This document shows positions 8,412-18,440 of a stretch of DNA of 64,000 bases, one piece after another. The stretch comes from Marinobacter panjinensis (GTDB lineage Bacteria > Pseudomonadota > Gammaproteobacteria > Pseudomonadales > Oleiphilaceae). Position 1 is the first letter of the stretch, and each line of letters begins with the position of its first letter. The notes beneath the pieces are model-generated. The model was not told where the DNA came from and searched no databases. It saw only the letters and a list, made by a program, of their open reading frames with translations. The stretch lies in the NCBI RefSeq assembly GCF_005298175.1, contig NZ_SZYH01000001.1, forward strand, positions 1,798,001 to 1,862,000. The letters are read 5' to 3'. Position numbers and translations under genes: made by a program.

Positions 8412-9476
8412 TTACTTGACCTTGGGGTCCAACTCGCCAGAAGCGTAACGCTCAAACATGCGCTCGAGGTTAACCGGTTTGATCTTGCTGGCGTTGCCGG
8501 CAGTTCCGAAGGCTTCGTAGCGGGCAACGCAGACTTCCGTCATTGCCTTCATGGTTTCCTTCAGGAACTTGCGCGGGTCGAACTCGGCGGGATTCTGGGC
8601 CAGAAAGCGGCGGGTTGCACCGGTGCTGGCAAGACGCAGGTCGGTGTCGATGTTGACCTTGCGAACACCGTGCTTGATGCCTTCCACGATTTCCTCAACC
8701 GGCACACCGTAGGTCTCGGGAATTGCACCACCGTATTCGTTGATGATCTTCAGCCACTCCTGGGGTACGGAGCTGGAGCCGTGCATCACCAGGTGAGTAT
8801 CCGGAATGCGGGCGTGGATGGCCTTGATCTGGTCGATGGCCAGGATGTCACCGGTCGGTGGACGGGTGAACTTGTAGGCGCCGTGGCTGGTGCCAATGGC
8901 GATGGCCAGGGCATCCACGTGGGTTTTCTTGACGAAATCCGCGGCTTCTTCCGGGTCGGTCAGCATCTGGCTGTGATCCAGGGTGCCTTCGGCGCCAATG
9001 CCGTCTTCTTCACCGGCCTGGCCGGTTTCCAGGGAGCCCAGGCAACCCAGTTCGCCTTCTACGGAGACGCCACAGGCATGCGCCATTTCCACAGTGCGGC
9101 GGGTGACATCGACGTTGTACTCGTAGTCCGTCGGAGTCTTACCGTCTTCACCCAACGAGCCGTCCATCATCACCGAACTGAATCCCAGCTGGATGGAACG
9201 CTGGCACACAGACGGGCTGGTGCCATGGTCCTGGTGCATGACCACCGGAATATGGGGAAACTCCTCAATGGCCGCCAGAATGAGGTGACGCAGGAACGGC
9301 GCACCAGCGTATTTGCGGGCGCCGGCAGAGGCCTGAACAATCACCGGAGAGTCGGTTTTATCGGCCGCCTCCATGATCGCGCGCATCTGCTCAAGGTTGT
9401 TCACGTTGTAAGCCGGCACACCGTAACCATGCTCGGCGGCGTGGTCCAGCAGTTGCCGCATCGAAATCAGGGCCAT
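8412..9476 (-). CDS. fba: Class II fructose-bisphosphate aldolase
   Basis: A 354-residue enzyme cleaving fructose 1,6-bisphosphate to dihydroxyacetone phosphate and glyceraldehyde 3-phosphate. Class II features are clear: zinc-ligand region [24 protein letters not shown] split across the HxDH motif, [12 protein letters not shown] and the later NIDTDLRLA phosphate loop. It resembles the Calvin-cycle (CbbA/YcjJ-like) subtype by its length and CLGSLETG loop. The ATG at 9476 follows GAGGAGACAACCCC. It is the last gene of the minus-strand series tkt-epd-pgk-fba, separated from pgk by a hairpin element. Confidence 0.95.
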   Translation of the reverse strand: MALISMRQLLDHAAEHGYGVPAYNVNNLEQMRAIMEAADKTDSPVIVQASAGARKYAGAPFLRHLILAAIEEFPHIPVVMHQDHGTSPSVCQRSIQLGFSSVMMDGSLGEDGKTPTDYEYNVDVTRRTVEMAHACGVSVEGELGCLGSLETGQAGEEDGIGAEGTLDHSQMLTDPEEAADFVKKTHVDALAIAIGTSHGAYKFTRPPTGDILAIDQIKAIHARIPDTHLVMHGSSSVPQEWLKIINEYGGAIPETYGVPVEEIVEGIKHGVRKVNIDTDLRLASTGATRRFLAQNPAEFDPRKFLKETMKAMTEVCVARYEAFGTAGNASKIKPVNLERMFERYASGELDPKVK

Positions 9477-9537
9477 GGGGTTGTCTCCTCAATTAATTAA
9501 ATGTCTCTGGCAGACTTTCAGATCTGGAGTCTGCTGC

Positions 9538-9641
9538 GGAGGGCCGAGAAGCCCTACCGGAACACGCTGTGAATACGTCCCTGTACGCTCGACAAAAACA
9601 TCCATGTTTTTGACGGTCCCGGTAGGGCTTCTCGGCCCTCC
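9538..9641. repeat. Long-armed hairpin element copy 2
   Basis: The arms at 9538-9560 and 9619-9641 pair perfectly over 23 bp. The 58-nt loop begins AACACGCTGTGAATACGTCC and carries an inner AAAAACATCCATGTTTTT hairpin. It sits between pgk and fba on the same strand and may set differential expression of these two genes by attenuation or processing. Confidence 0.9.
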
Positions 9642-9659
9642 TTGCGATTCAACTATCTG

Positions 9660-10820
9660 CTATTCGCCGCGTTCTTCTAGAACGGCGACGGCCGGTAGCG
9701 TTTTTCCTTCCACGAATTCCAGGAAGGCACCGCCGCCGGTGGAAATGTACGAGATTTTGTCACTTACACCGTACTTGTCAACGGCGGCGACAGTATCACC
9801 ACCGCCAGCCAATGAGAAAGCATCGCTTTCAGCGATGGCTTTCGCCAGGGACTGGGTGCCGTTGCTGAACTGGTCGAATTCGAAGACGCCAACCGGGCCA
9901 TTCCAGAGGATGGTTTTGGCATTTTTCAGCAAATCAGCGAACTGGCCAGCGGTTTCCGGACCAACATCGAGGATCATGTCGTCATCACTGACGTCGGAGA
10001 TGTTCTTGGTGGTGGCGGTCGCGGTTTCCGAGAATTCGCTGGCGACCACGACATCCACTGGCAGCGGGATTTTAACGCGGGAGGCGATTTCCCGGGCGGT
10101 GTCGATCAGGTCGTGTTCGCACAGGGATTTGCCTACCGGGTGACCGGCAGCTGCCAGGAAGGTGTTGGCGATACCGCCACCGACGATGATCGAGTCGCAG
10201 ACTTTTTCCAGGGCGTTCAGCACGTCCAGCTTGGTGGATACTTTGGAGCCGCCGACAATGGCGACCACGGGCTTGACCGGGTTGTCCAGGGCCTTGCCGA
10301 GTGCTTCCAGTTCGGCCGCCAGCAGCGGGCCGGCGCAGGCTTCGGGCGCGAAACGGGCAACACCATGGGTTGAGGCCTGGGCGCGATGGGCGGTGCCGAA
10401 GGCGTCCATTACATACACATCGCACAGGGCGGCGTACTTTTTGGCGAGCTCTTCGTCGTCTTTCTTCTCGCCCTTGTTGAAGCGCACGTTTTCAAACAGA
10501 ACCACTTCGCCGTCGGCTACTTCAACGCCGTCCAGGTAATCGGTGATCAGGCGCACGTCCTGGCCCAGCAACTTGCCGAGGTGATCGGCCACCGGCTTCA
10601 TGGAGGAAGCTTCGTCGTAAACGCCTTCTTCCGGGCGACCCAGGTGGGACATCAGCATAACCCTGGCGCCGGCGTCTTTTGCGGCCTTGATGGTGGGCAG
10701 CGAGGCGCGGATGCGGGCGTCGCTGGACACTTCACCATTTTTTACCGGTACGTTCAGATCTTCACGGATCAGTACCCGCTTACCGGCGAGGTCCAGATCG
10801 GTCATTCTCTTGATGGCCAT
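9660..10820 (-). CDS. pgk: Phosphoglycerate kinase
   Basis: A 386-residue enzyme for the ATP-forming step between 1,3-bisphosphoglycerate and 3-phosphoglycerate. The N-terminal domain shows [16 protein letters not shown] and the substrate loop [12 protein letters not shown]. The C-terminal nucleotide domain has [16 protein letters not shown], then [15 protein letters not shown] and GGGDTVAAV. Length and start are standard, with AAGGAAGA before the ATG. A REP-like pair separates it from epd upstream. Confidence 0.97.
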   Translation of the reverse strand: MAIKRMTDLDLAGKRVLIREDLNVPVKNGEVSSDARIRASLPTIKAAKDAGARVMLMSHLGRPEEGVYDEASSMKPVADHLGKLLGQDVRLITDYLDGVEVADGEVVLFENVRFNKGEKKDDEELAKKYAALCDVYVMDAFGTAHRAQASTHGVARFAPEACAGPLLAAELEALGKALDNPVKPVVAIVGGSKVSTKLDVLNALEKVCDSIIVGGGIANTFLAAAGHPVGKSLCEHDLIDTAREIASRVKIPLPVDVVVASEFSETATATTKNISDVSDDDMILDVGPETAGQFADLLKNAKTILWNGPVGVFEFDQFSNGTQSLAKAIAESDAFSLAGGGDTVAAVDKYGVSDKISYISTGGGAFLEFVEGKTLPAVAVLEERGE

Positions 10821-10867
10821 AACATTCTTCCTTTGATCAGATCTTTTGCGTTTGGGTCGTGGTTGGG

Positions 10868-10956
10868 TGTCGGATTACGGCTTCGCCTAATCCGACCTAC
10901 GGGTGGTCGGTCGTAGGTCGGTTGTAGGTCGGATTAGGCAAAGCCGTAATCCGACA
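10868..10956. repeat. REP-like head-to-head pair, TCGGATTA family, copy 1
   Basis: Two imperfect palindromes at 10868-10900 (TGTCGGATTACGG ... CCTAATCCGACCTAC) and 10924-10956 are placed in inverted orientation. An extra partial CGTAGGTCG lies between them. They fill the epd-pgk gap and end 1 bp from the epd stop. This palindrome family is widespread in gammaproteobacteria, and the pairing resembles BIMEs. Confidence 0.9.
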
Positions 10957-10957
10957 A

Positions 10958-11992
10958 TCAGCCGCTGGTTTTCTTCAACCAGCAATGGCTGACGTCCAGC
11001 ATCCGATTTGCGAACCCCCACTCGTTATCAAACCAGCACAGCACCTTTACCATGGTGCCGCCGGTTACCCGCGTCTGGCCCCCGTCCACGATTCCGGAAT
11101 GGGCGTCGTGGTTAAAATCGGAGCTGGCCAGCAGCTCATCGGTGTAGCCCAGAATGTGCTTCAACGGGCCACGGGCGGCGTTTTTTAACAGGTTATTCAC
11201 CGCCTCCACAGAAGTGCTTTGCCGAACGTTCACTACCATATCGATGGCCGACACGTTCATGGTGGGCACGCGCATGGCCACGGAGCTGAACCTGCCTTCC
11301 ATATGGGGAAGCAGGCGTTCGATGCCTTTGGCCAGGCCGGTGTCCACGGGAACAATGTTGTGCAGGGCGCTGCGGGTGCGGCGCAGGTCCTGGTGATGGT
11401 AGGCATCAATAACCGGCTGGTCATTCATCGCGGCGTGAATGGTGGTGGTGCTCCCCTGCTCCACACCCAGGGCCTCATCCAGTATCTGGATGACCGGCAC
11501 CAGGCAGTTGGTGGTGCAGGAGGCTGCAGCCACGATGCGGTCCGTTTCGGTTAACTGGTCCTGGTTTACGCCATAAACCACCGTGCGATCCACGTCGGAT
11601 TCGGCCGGCTGTGAAAACAGCAGGCGGGCAGCACCGGCGTTCAGGTGTTGCTCCGCCGTGGCCCGGTCGGTGAAGGCACCGGAGCACTCCAGCACCAGAT
11701 CCACGCCCAGTTCATCCCATGGCAATTCCGAAGCCTCGGGATGGCGAACCACGCAGATCTGGTCACCGTTCACCACCAGGGAATCGCCCTCGACCCTTAT
11801 CTCACCCTGAAATCGACCATGGGTGGAGTCGTAGCGGGTGAGGTGGGCAATGGTGTCGATATCCGCCAGCTCGTTAATCGCGACCACCTGCAGGTGGTCG
11901 CGAAAACCGTTCTCATAGAGCGCCCGCAGGACACACTGGCCGATACGGCCGTACCCATTGATGGCGATGCGATGCGGTGCAGCGGTACTCAT
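10958..11992 (-). CDS. epd: Erythrose-4-phosphate dehydrogenase (GapA/Epd family)
   Basis: A 344-residue GAPDH-family enzyme. It has the NAD fold (IAINGYGRIGQCVLRAL), catalytic cysteine in ASCTTNCLVPV, and YHHQDLRRTRSALHNIVPV. Features favouring Epd over GapA are LVPVIQILDEALGVEQGSTT and AMNDQPVIDAYHHQD, plus the tkt-epd-pgk-fba gene order. Epd oxidises erythrose 4-phosphate for pyridoxal phosphate synthesis; GAPDH activity cannot be excluded from sequence alone. Its ATG overlaps the tkt stop by one base, so the two are translationally coupled. Confidence 0.88.
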   Translation of the reverse strand: MSTAAPHRIAINGYGRIGQCVLRALYENGFRDHLQVVAINELADIDTIAHLTRYDSTHGRFQGEIRVEGDSLVVNGDQICVVRHPEASELPWDELGVDLVLECSGAFTDRATAEQHLNAGAARLLFSQPAESDVDRTVVYGVNQDQLTETDRIVAAASCTTNCLVPVIQILDEALGVEQGSTTTIHAAMNDQPVIDAYHHQDLRRTRSALHNIVPVDTGLAKGIERLLPHMEGRFSSVAMRVPTMNVSAIDMVVNVRQSTSVEAVNNLLKNAARGPLKHILGYTDELLASSDFNHDAHSGIVDGGQTRVTGGTMVKVLCWFDNEWGFANRMLDVSHCWLKKTSG

Positions 11993-13992
11993 CAGGCTTC
12001 CAGCAGCTCCCCGGCGACGGCGATCACGTTGTCGACAGTAAATCCGAACTCCTTGAACAGCTCGCCCGCAGGTGCGGACTCACCGAAGGTGCTCATGCCC
12101 ACAATGCGGCCGTCCAGGCCAACGTACTTGTACCAGTAGTCTTCGATGCCGGCTTCGATGGCAACGCGGTTGGTCACTTCCAGTGGCAGGACTTCCTGCT
12201 TGTAGGCCGCGCTCTGGGCATCAAAGGTGTCCGTGCTCGGCATGGAAACCACGCGCACCTTGCTTCCTTTCTCCCGCAGTGCAGCTGCCGCGTCCTGAGC
12301 CAGCCCGAGCTCGCCACCGGTGGCAATCAGGATCAGATCCGGAGTGCCTTCGCTGTCGGACAGAATGTAGCCACCTTTGGCCACGTTCTGCAGCTGGGTC
12401 GCGTCACGATCCTGATGGGGTAGTCCCTGCCGGGAGAACACCAGGGCCGTCGGGCCGTCGGTGCGCTCAAGTGCAGCTTTCCAGGCAACAGCGGATTCCA
12501 CCGTGTCGGCCGGGCGCCAGGTGCTCATGTTCGGCGTGGTGCGCAGGCTGGCCAGCTGTTCGATGGGCTGGTGCGTGGGACCGTCTTCGCCGAGGCCGAT
12601 GGAGTCGTGGGTGAAGACATAGATGGAGCGTTGCTTCATCAGGGCTGCCATGCGCACGGCGTTGCGGCAGTACTCCATGAAGATCAGGAAGGTGGCGCCA
12701 TAAGGCACAAAGCCACCGTGCAGGGCAATGCCGTTCATGATGGCGGCCATGCCGAATTCGCGAACGCCGTAGTAAATGTAGTTACCGCTGGCATCCTCTT
12801 TGGTCACCGGCTTGCTGCCATTCCAGATGGTGAGGTTGGAGCCGGCAAGGTCAGCGGAGCCGCCCAGCAGTTCCGGCAGCAGTGGGCCATAGGCGTTCAG
12901 GGTGTTCTGGGAAGCCTTGCGGCTGGCGACGGTCTCGCCCTTGTCCTGACACTCCTGGATGTAGGCCTGGGCCTTCTCCGAGAAGTCCGCTGGCAGCTCA
13001 CCGGCCATACGGCGCTTGAACTCGGCAGCGAGTTCCGGCTCGGCCTTCTCGTAAGCAGCGAAGGCCTGCTCCCACTCGGACTGAGCAGCCGCACCCTTCT
13101 CGCGGGCATCCCAGGCGCCATAGATTTCTGACGGAATTTCAAAGGCACCGTGGTTCCAGCCCAGCTTTTCGCGGGTCAGGGCGACTTCATCTTCACCCAG
13201 CGCGGCGCCGTGACAGGCTTCGGTGCCCTGCTTGTTGGGGGAGCCGAAACCGATAATGGTCTTGCAGCAGATCAGGGTGGGCTGGGACGTGTTGGCCCGG
13301 GCCGCTTCAATGGCACTGCGGACCGCTTCCGGGTTATGGCCATCAACCTCGGGAATCACCTGCCAACCGTAGGATTCAAAACGCTTGGGGGTGTCGTCGG
13401 TAAACCAGCCGTCGACCTCGCCATCAATGGAAATGCCATTGTCGTCATAGAACATAACCAGCTTGCCCAGGCCCAGGGTGCCGGCAAGGGAGGACACTTC
13501 GTGGGAGATACCCTCCATCAGGCAGCCATCGCCCAGGAACGCATAGGTGTAGTGATCAACAATGTTGTGGCCGGGGCGGTTGAACTGCTCGCCCAGGGCC
13601 TTCTCCGCCAGTGCAAAGCCAACCGCGTTGGCAATACCCTGCCCCAACGGACCGGTGGTGGTTTCTACACCCGGCGTGTAGCCGTACTCCGGGTGACCCG
13701 GGGTTTTGGAGTGCAGTTGACGGAAGTTCTTGATGTCATCAATGGAGACGTCATAGCCAGTCAGGTGCAACAGGGAGTACTGCAGCATGGAGCCGTGGCC
13801 ATTGGACAGCACAAAACGGTCACGATTGGCCCACTTGGGGTTGGCCGGATTGTGGCTGAGGAAATCATTCCAGAGTACCTCGGCGATGTCCGCCATACCC
13901 ATGGGCGCGCCCGGGTGGCCGGATTTGGCTTTCTGAACCGCATCCATGCTCAGCGCGCGAATGGCGTTGGCGAGATCTGTGCGAGATGGCAT
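11992..13992 (-). CDS. tkt: Transketolase
   Basis: A 666-residue thiamine-diphosphate enzyme transferring two-carbon units in the pentose phosphate pathway. It shows [17 protein letters not shown], the ThDP motif [12 protein letters not shown] and the transketolase signature around [18 protein letters not shown] use the ATG at 13992 (GGAG 8 bp upstream, [17 protein letters not shown]), not the upstream in-frame start at 14019. It is the first gene of the series with epd, pgk and fba. Confidence 0.96.
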   Translation of the reverse strand: MPSRTDLANAIRALSMDAVQKAKSGHPGAPMGMADIAEVLWNDFLSHNPANPKWANRDRFVLSNGHGSMLQYSLLHLTGYDVSIDDIKNFRQLHSKTPGHPEYGYTPGVETTTGPLGQGIANAVGFALAEKALGEQFNRPGHNIVDHYTYAFLGDGCLMEGISHEVSSLAGTLGLGKLVMFYDDNGISIDGEVDGWFTDDTPKRFESYGWQVIPEVDGHNPEAVRSAIEAARANTSQPTLICCKTIIGFGSPNKQGTEACHGAALGEDEVALTREKLGWNHGAFEIPSEIYGAWDAREKGAAAQSEWEQAFAAYEKAEPELAAEFKRRMAGELPADFSEKAQAYIQECQDKGETVASRKASQNTLNAYGPLLPELLGGSADLAGSNLTIWNGSKPVTKEDASGNYIYYGVREFGMAAIMNGIALHGGFVPYGATFLIFMEYCRNAVRMAALMKQRSIYVFTHDSIGLGEDGPTHQPIEQLASLRTTPNMSTWRPADTVESAVAWKAALERTDGPTALVFSRQGLPHQDRDATQLQNVAKGGYILSDSEGTPDLILIATGGELGLAQDAAAALREKGSKVRVVSMPSTDTFDAQSAAYKQEVLPLEVTNRVAIEAGIEDYWYKYVGLDGRIVGMSTFGESAPAGELFKEFGFTVDNVIAVAGELLEA

Positions 13993-14162
13993 TGACGTTT
14001 CTCCAGTATTGGTCGGCAAAAAGGTGAACAGTTAAAAAGAAGGCGCGTATTTTCGCCGATTAGTGACCACCGGGGCAAATCGGCGTCACTCTTTTTACGC
14101 CTGTTCTCTGTGGCGCTTATTGATGACAGAAATTTTGGCTGACTTTTCAATTAGATCTAACT

Positions 14163-14186
14163 CTATATCAATTTATTTTGATATAG
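14163..14186. promoter_or_regulatory. SahR-type operator upstream of the ArsR-methyltransferase gene
   Basis: A perfect 24-bp inverted repeat: CTATATCAA, 6 bp, TTGATATAG. The same 9-6-9 design recurs 5' of metK. The half-site ATATCAA/TTGATAT resembles sites reported for the SahR methionine-cycle regulator, as I recall them. It lies 40 bp before the regulator's start, consistent with autoregulation. Confidence 0.75.
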
Positions 14187-14225
14187 ATATTGATTGGCCG
14201 GACAGACACCCCTAAACTTCTCTCC

Positions 14226-15227
14226 ATGACATCCATAACCACGCACGCAAATGACCTGTCCTCAATGGACGCCCTGGCACCGATTTTCAAAGCGAGCGGT
14301 GACCCGTTGCGCCTTGAAATCCTGCGTGTGTTGCGCCGGGACACCTTTGGCGTTCTGGAACTGAGCCAGTTGTTCGATATGCGCCAGTCCGGTATGAGCC
14401 ACCACCTCAAAGTGATGCACAAGGCCGGTCTGCTGGAACCCCAGCGCGAGGGCAACGCCATCTTCTACCGGCGCCCCCTGAACCTGGAGAGCGACAAGCT
14501 CACCGACCAGACCATTCGCCAGGTATTTGAAACGGTCGATCGTATCCCCCTGCCACAACACCTGCAGGGAAAAATCGAGGCCATCCGTAACCAGCGTGCT
14601 GACCAATCCCAGGCTTTCTTCGCCCGCTATGCGGAAAAATTCCGCGAGCAACAGGAGCTGATTGCCGCGTTCGAGTTGTACGCCGAACCGGTGGCCAACC
14701 TGATCCGCAACCGCTCCACCCGGCATGACTGGAAAACCGCCCTGGAAATCGGCCCCGGCGAAGGTGCATTCCTGCCGGTGCTGTCGGCCATCTGCGAGCA
14801 CGTGGTGGCCCTGGACAACTCCCGAGACATGCTTGCCAAAGCCTCCCGCACCTGCATCGACGAGCGTCTGAACAACGTCGACCTGATCGAAGGCGTGACC
14901 GACAACCTGCTTGCCCGGGGGGACGATTTCGACCTGGTGGTGGCCAATATGGTGCTACACCACGTGCCCAGCCCGGCTGATATCTTTCTGGACGCCGCAG
15001 CACTGATGAAAACCGGCGGCTGCCTGATGATCAGCGACCTGTGCAGCCACGACCAGGACTGGGCCAAGGAAGCCTGCGGCGATCTTTGGCTGGGCTTCGA
15101 ACCGGAAGAACTCACCAGCTGGGCCGCAGAAGCCGGCCTGATTGCTGGTGAGTCTTTGTTTATCGGCCTCCGCAACGGATTCCAGGTGCAGGTAAGAGAA
15201 TTCTGGAAAAACCCGGAGTCTGCCTGA
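14226..15227 (+). CDS. ArsR-family regulator fused to SAM methyltransferase (SahR-like)
   Basis: The N-terminal about 85 residues form an ArsR winged helix (DPLRLEILRVL, VLELSQLFDMRQSGMSHHLKVM, GLLEPQREGNAIFYRR). From about residue 150 there is a class I methyltransferase fold (ALEIGPGEGAFLPVLS, VALDNSRDMLAKA, DLVVANMVLHHV). No metal-binding ArsR cysteines are seen. SahR of Proteobacteria represses SAM-cycle genes and responds to S-adenosylhomocysteine; the methyltransferase-like domain could be the sensor. Identical palindromes before this gene and metK, and the following metK-ahcY-metF cluster, support this. The start at 14226 is uncertain: no ribosome-binding site; TTG 14190 and ATG 14265 are alternatives. 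Confidence 0.82.
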   Translation: MTSITTHANDLSSMDALAPIFKASGDPLRLEILRVLRRDTFGVLELSQLFDMRQSGMSHHLKVMHKAGLLEPQREGNAIFYRRPLNLESDKLTDQTIRQVFETVDRIPLPQHLQGKIEAIRNQRADQSQAFFARYAEKFREQQELIAAFELYAEPVANLIRNRSTRHDWKTALEIGPGEGAFLPVLSAICEHVVALDNSRDMLAKASRTCIDERLNNVDLIEGVTDNLLARGDDFDLVVANMVLHHVPSPADIFLDAAALMKTGGCLMISDLCSHDQDWAKEACGDLWLGFEPEELTSWAAEAGLIAGESLFIGLRNGFQVQVREFWKNPESA

Positions 15228-15243
15228 AGGCAAGAAATAAAAA

Positions 15244-15267
15244 CTGTATCAATTTTTTTTGATATAG
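15244..15267. promoter_or_regulatory. SahR-type operator upstream of metK
   Basis: A 24-bp inverted repeat with the architecture CTGTATCAA, 6 T, TTGATATAG; one base pair differs from perfect symmetry. It matches the operator at 14163-14186 and lies 17 bp past the regulator stop and about 110 bp before metK. Confidence 0.72.
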
Positions 15268-15377
15268 AATTATGCAGACTCTGAAAACTGATTTACGATA
15301 GCGACATTGAAACAGCCGGCAGAAAGCAAACACCCGACGCCGGCGCGAATTTGCAACGCTCACAGAGGAGCAACCCT

Positions 15378-16568
15378 ATGTCTGATTACAGCGTCTTTAC
15401 CTCCGAATCGGTCTCTGAAGGCCATCCTGACAAACTGGCAGACCAGATTTCTGATGCCGTACTCGACGCCATCCTCGTGGACGACCCCCACGCCCGGGTT
15501 GCCTGTGAAACCATGGTGAAAACCGGCGTTGCCATTATCGGCGGGGAAATCACCACCAGCTCCTGGGTTGATCTGGAAGACCTGGTCCGGGAAGTCATCA
15601 AGGACATCGGTTACACCTCGTCCGACGTGGGCTACGACGGCGACACCTGCGGCATTATCAACATCATCGGCAAGCAGTCCGTGGACATCGCCCAGGGCGT
15701 TGACCGCAAGAAGCCGGAAGACCAGGGCGCCGGCGACCAGGGCCTGATGTTCGGCTACGCCAGCAACGAAACCGACGTGCTGATGCCGGCCCCGATCACC
15801 TTCTCGCACCGCCTGGTCCAGCGCCAGGCCGAAGCCCGCAAGAGTGGCCTGCTGCCATGGCTGCGCCCGGATGCGAAAAGCCAGGTCACCTGCCGCTACG
15901 AAAACGGCAAGGTTTCCGGTATCGACGCCGTGGTGCTGTCCACCCAGCACGACCCGGACGTCACCCAGGCGGACCTGAAAGAAGCGGTGATGGAACTGAT
16001 CGTCAAGAACGCGCTTCCGGCAGAACTTCTGCACAAGGACACCCAGTTCCACATCAACCCCACCGGCAAGTTCGTCATCGGCGGCCCGGTAGGTGACTGT
16101 GGCCTGACCGGTCGCAAGATCATCGTCGACACTTACGGCGGCATGGCCCGCCACGGTGGCGGCGCCTTCTCTGGCAAGGACCCGTCCAAGGTGGACCGCT
16201 CCGCGGCTTACGCCGGCCGTTACGTTGCCAAGAACATTGTTGCCGCTGGCCTGGCGGAGAAGTGTGAGATCCAGGTGTCCTACGCCATCGGCGTGGCGCA
16301 GCCAACATCGATCTCCCTGAACACCTTCGGCACCGGCAAGATCAGCGACGACAAGATCATCGAACTGATCCGCCAGAACTTCGACCTGCGGCCGTACGCC
16401 ATCACCAACATGCTGGACCTGCTCCACCCGATGTACCGTGCAACAGCGGCCTATGGCCACTTTGGTCGCGAGCCGGTTGAGATGACCGTTGGTGGCAAGA
16501 CCTTTACCTCCTTCCCATGGGAGAAGACGGATCGGGCGGACCTTCTTAAGGATGCCGCTGGTATTTAA
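15378..16568 (+). CDS. metK: S-adenosylmethionine synthetase
   Basis: A 396-residue enzyme forming SAM from ATP and methionine. Signatures are [32 protein letters not shown] and the P-loop-like [20 protein letters not shown] take ATG 15378, with GAGGAG upstream and [10 protein letters not shown] as in other MetK proteins, not the in-frame start at 15351. It is controlled by the SahR-type palindrome and followed by two hairpin elements before ahcY. Confidence 0.97.
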   Translation: MSDYSVFTSESVSEGHPDKLADQISDAVLDAILVDDPHARVACETMVKTGVAIIGGEITTSSWVDLEDLVREVIKDIGYTSSDVGYDGDTCGIINIIGKQSVDIAQGVDRKKPEDQGAGDQGLMFGYASNETDVLMPAPITFSHRLVQRQAEARKSGLLPWLRPDAKSQVTCRYENGKVSGIDAVVLSTQHDPDVTQADLKEAVMELIVKNALPAELLHKDTQFHINPTGKFVIGGPVGDCGLTGRKIIVDTYGGMARHGGGAFSGKDPSKVDRSAAYAGRYVAKNIVAAGLAEKCEIQVSYAIGVAQPTSISLNTFGTGKISDDKIIELIRQNFDLRPYAITNMLDLLHPMYRATAAYGHFGREPVEMTVGGKTFTSFPWEKTDRADLLKDAAGI

Positions 16569-16616
16569 TTTGGATTTGGATTTGGGTTAGCCCGCTACTG
16601 ATGGGGTGGCGGCGCT

Positions 16617-16710
16617 GAGGTAACCCTTTCATGGACACGCTACAAGCACGTCCGTGTGCGCTTGGGGTCGGCCATCCCTGGCCTCCCACAGTCCATGAAA
16701 GGGGTCCCTC
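16617..16710. repeat. Long-armed hairpin element copy 3
   Basis: The arms at 16617-16636 and 16691-16710 match over 20 bp with a few mismatches near the outside; inner ATGGAC/GTCCAT pairs perfectly. The 54-nt loop has the family layout (ACGCT, AGCACGTCCGTGTGCGCTTG, GGCCATCCCTGGCC). It lies just downstream of metK in the 462-bp metK-ahcY gap, which otherwise holds only copy 4 and no recognised RNA element. Confidence 0.85.
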
Positions 16711-16857
16711 ACCACCGCTTCGCATTTGGTGAGGGCTTCTCTAGACAAGCTAAATGAACGTTTTATGTCTCCCGCTGAGATTTCGACGGAGACGGTTTTA
16801 AAGGCCAATTTGATGGCCTTGGTCGTACAAAGACGGCGATCACCAAAATTTGAACGA

Positions 16858-16965
16858 GGCGGTGGGGGGATTCTCTCCCCGGAATGTGGGAGGCCATGGA
16901 TGGCCGACCTCAAGCGCACATGGATGTGCTCGTAGCGTTTCCGGGGAGAGAATTCCCCCACCGCC
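16858..16965. repeat. Long-armed hairpin element copy 4, opposite orientation to copy 3
   Basis: The arms at 16858-16883 and 16940-16965 pair over 26 bp with one mismatch. The 56-nt loop carries the core on the opposite strand (GGCCATGGATGGCC, then CACATGGATGTG). It ends 65 bp before the ahcY start and will probably lie in its leader RNA. With copy 3 it forms a head-to-head pair about 150 bp apart. Confidence 0.88.
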
Positions 16966-17030
16966 GACACACCGAATTGAGAGGCCACGGAAACAACCAC
17001 CGAGGCCAAAGAAACGACAGGAGCAACACC

Positions 17031-18425
17031 ATGAGCACTCCAGCAGAAAAACTGAACCAGTCCGATGACTTCAAGGTCCGTGATATTTCACTGGCGGCCT
17101 GGGGGCGTAAAGAGATCAACATCGCTGAAGGCGAAATGCCAGCGCTGATCAAGCTCCGTGAAAAGTACAGGGGTGAGCAGCCGCTGAAAGGCGCCAATGT
17201 CATGGGTTGTATCCACATGACCATCCAGACCGCTGTATTGATTGAAACCCTGATCGAACTGGGCGCCAACGTGCGCTGGTCATCGTGCAACATCTTCTCC
17301 ACCCAGGACCAGGCTGCAGCGGCCATCGCTGAGCGTGGCATTCCCGTGTTTGCCTGGAAAGGCGAAACCGACGAAGAGTACGACTGGTGTCTCGAGCGTA
17401 CCGTCGGTGCCGACGTGGAAGGCTGGGAACCCAACATGATCCTGGATGACGGCGGCGACCTGACGGCGCTGCTGCACGAGAAGTACCCGGAAGTCCTGGC
17501 CAAATGCCACGGTGTGACCGAGGAAACCACTACCGGCGTACATCGTCTGCAGGAAATGATGCGGGACGGCAAGCTGAAGGTGCCGGCCATCAACGTTAAC
17601 GATGCCGTGACCAAGTCCAAGAACGACAACAAGTACGGCTGTCGCCACAGCCTGAACGACGCCATCAAGCGCGCTACCGACCACCTGATGGCCGGCAAGA
17701 AAGCGCTGGTGATCGGTTACGGTGACGTGGGCAAGGGCTCTGCCGCTTCCCTGCGCCAGGAAGGCATGATCGTCAAGATCACCGAAGCCGACCCGATCTG
17801 TGCCATGCAGGCGTGCATGGACGGTTTCGAAGTGGTGTCTCCGTACCTCGACGGCGTGAACACCGGCACCGAAGCCGGCGTGGACAAGGCGTTGCTGCAG
17901 AATACCGATTTGCTGGTAACCACCACCGGCAACATGAACGTGTGTGATGCCAACATGCTCAAGGCTTTGAAGACCGGTGCCGTGGTGTGCAACATCGGAC
18001 ACTTCGACAACGAGATTGATACCGCCTACATGCGCAAGAACTGGGAGTGGGACGAGGTCAAACCGCAGGTACACGTGGTGTATCGCGACAAGGCCACCAA
18101 CGACCACCTGATCCTGCTGTCCGAAGGCCGCCTGGTGAACCTGGGTAACGCTACCGGCCACCCGTCACGGATCATGGATGGCTCGTTCGCCAACCAGGTG
18201 CTGGCGCAGATGTACCTGTTCGAGCGCAAGTTTGCCGATCTGCCGGAAGACGCCCGTGAGAAGGGCATCTACGTTCAGGTTCTGCCCAAGCACCTCGACG
18301 AAGAAGTGGCCCGCGCCATGGTGGAAGGTTTTGGTGGCGTGATCACCAAGATGACGCCGGAGCAGGCGAGTTACATTGGTGTACCGGTCGAAGGCCCGTA
18401 CAAGCCGGAAAGTTACAAGTACTGA
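17031..18425 (+). CDS. ahcY: S-adenosylhomocysteine hydrolase
   Basis: A 464-residue NAD-dependent enzyme splitting S-adenosylhomocysteine to homocysteine and adenosine. It shows [34 protein letters not shown], the NAD motif [14 protein letters not shown] and C-terminal [13 protein letters not shown] 17031 follows AGGAGCAACACC; an upstream in-frame reading to 16884 runs into a hairpin element and is rejected. metF follows 15 bp later, so the pair is likely cotranscribed. Confidence 0.97.
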   Translation: MSTPAEKLNQSDDFKVRDISLAAWGRKEINIAEGEMPALIKLREKYRGEQPLKGANVMGCIHMTIQTAVLIETLIELGANVRWSSCNIFSTQDQAAAAIAERGIPVFAWKGETDEEYDWCLERTVGADVEGWEPNMILDDGGDLTALLHEKYPEVLAKCHGVTEETTTGVHRLQEMMRDGKLKVPAINVNDAVTKSKNDNKYGCRHSLNDAIKRATDHLMAGKKALVIGYGDVGKGSAASLRQEGMIVKITEADPICAMQACMDGFEVVSPYLDGVNTGTEAGVDKALLQNTDLLVTTTGNMNVCDANMLKALKTGAVVCNIGHFDNEIDTAYMRKNWEWDEVKPQVHVVYRDKATNDHLILLSEGRLVNLGNATGHPSRIMDGSFANQVLAQMYLFERKFADLPEDAREKGIYVQVLPKHLDEEVARAMVEGFGGVITKMTPEQASYIGVPVEGPYKPESYKY

Positions 18426-18440
18426 TCAGGTAGTAGCAGC

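Noticed and set aside
8670..9500. 276-codon plus-strand reading frame opposite fba
   Set aside because: It is the antisense frame of a certain aldolase gene in high-GC DNA, with no family resemblance or ribosome-binding site.
10958..11992. Calling the GAPDH-family gene gapA
   Set aside because: The residues around the catalytic cysteine and the tkt-epd-pgk-fba order fit Epd better, although dual activity is possible.
16720..17030. SAH riboswitch before ahcY
   Set aside because: I looked for the conserved elements of proteobacterial SAH riboswitches and did not see them; the region's structure is explained by hairpin copy 4.
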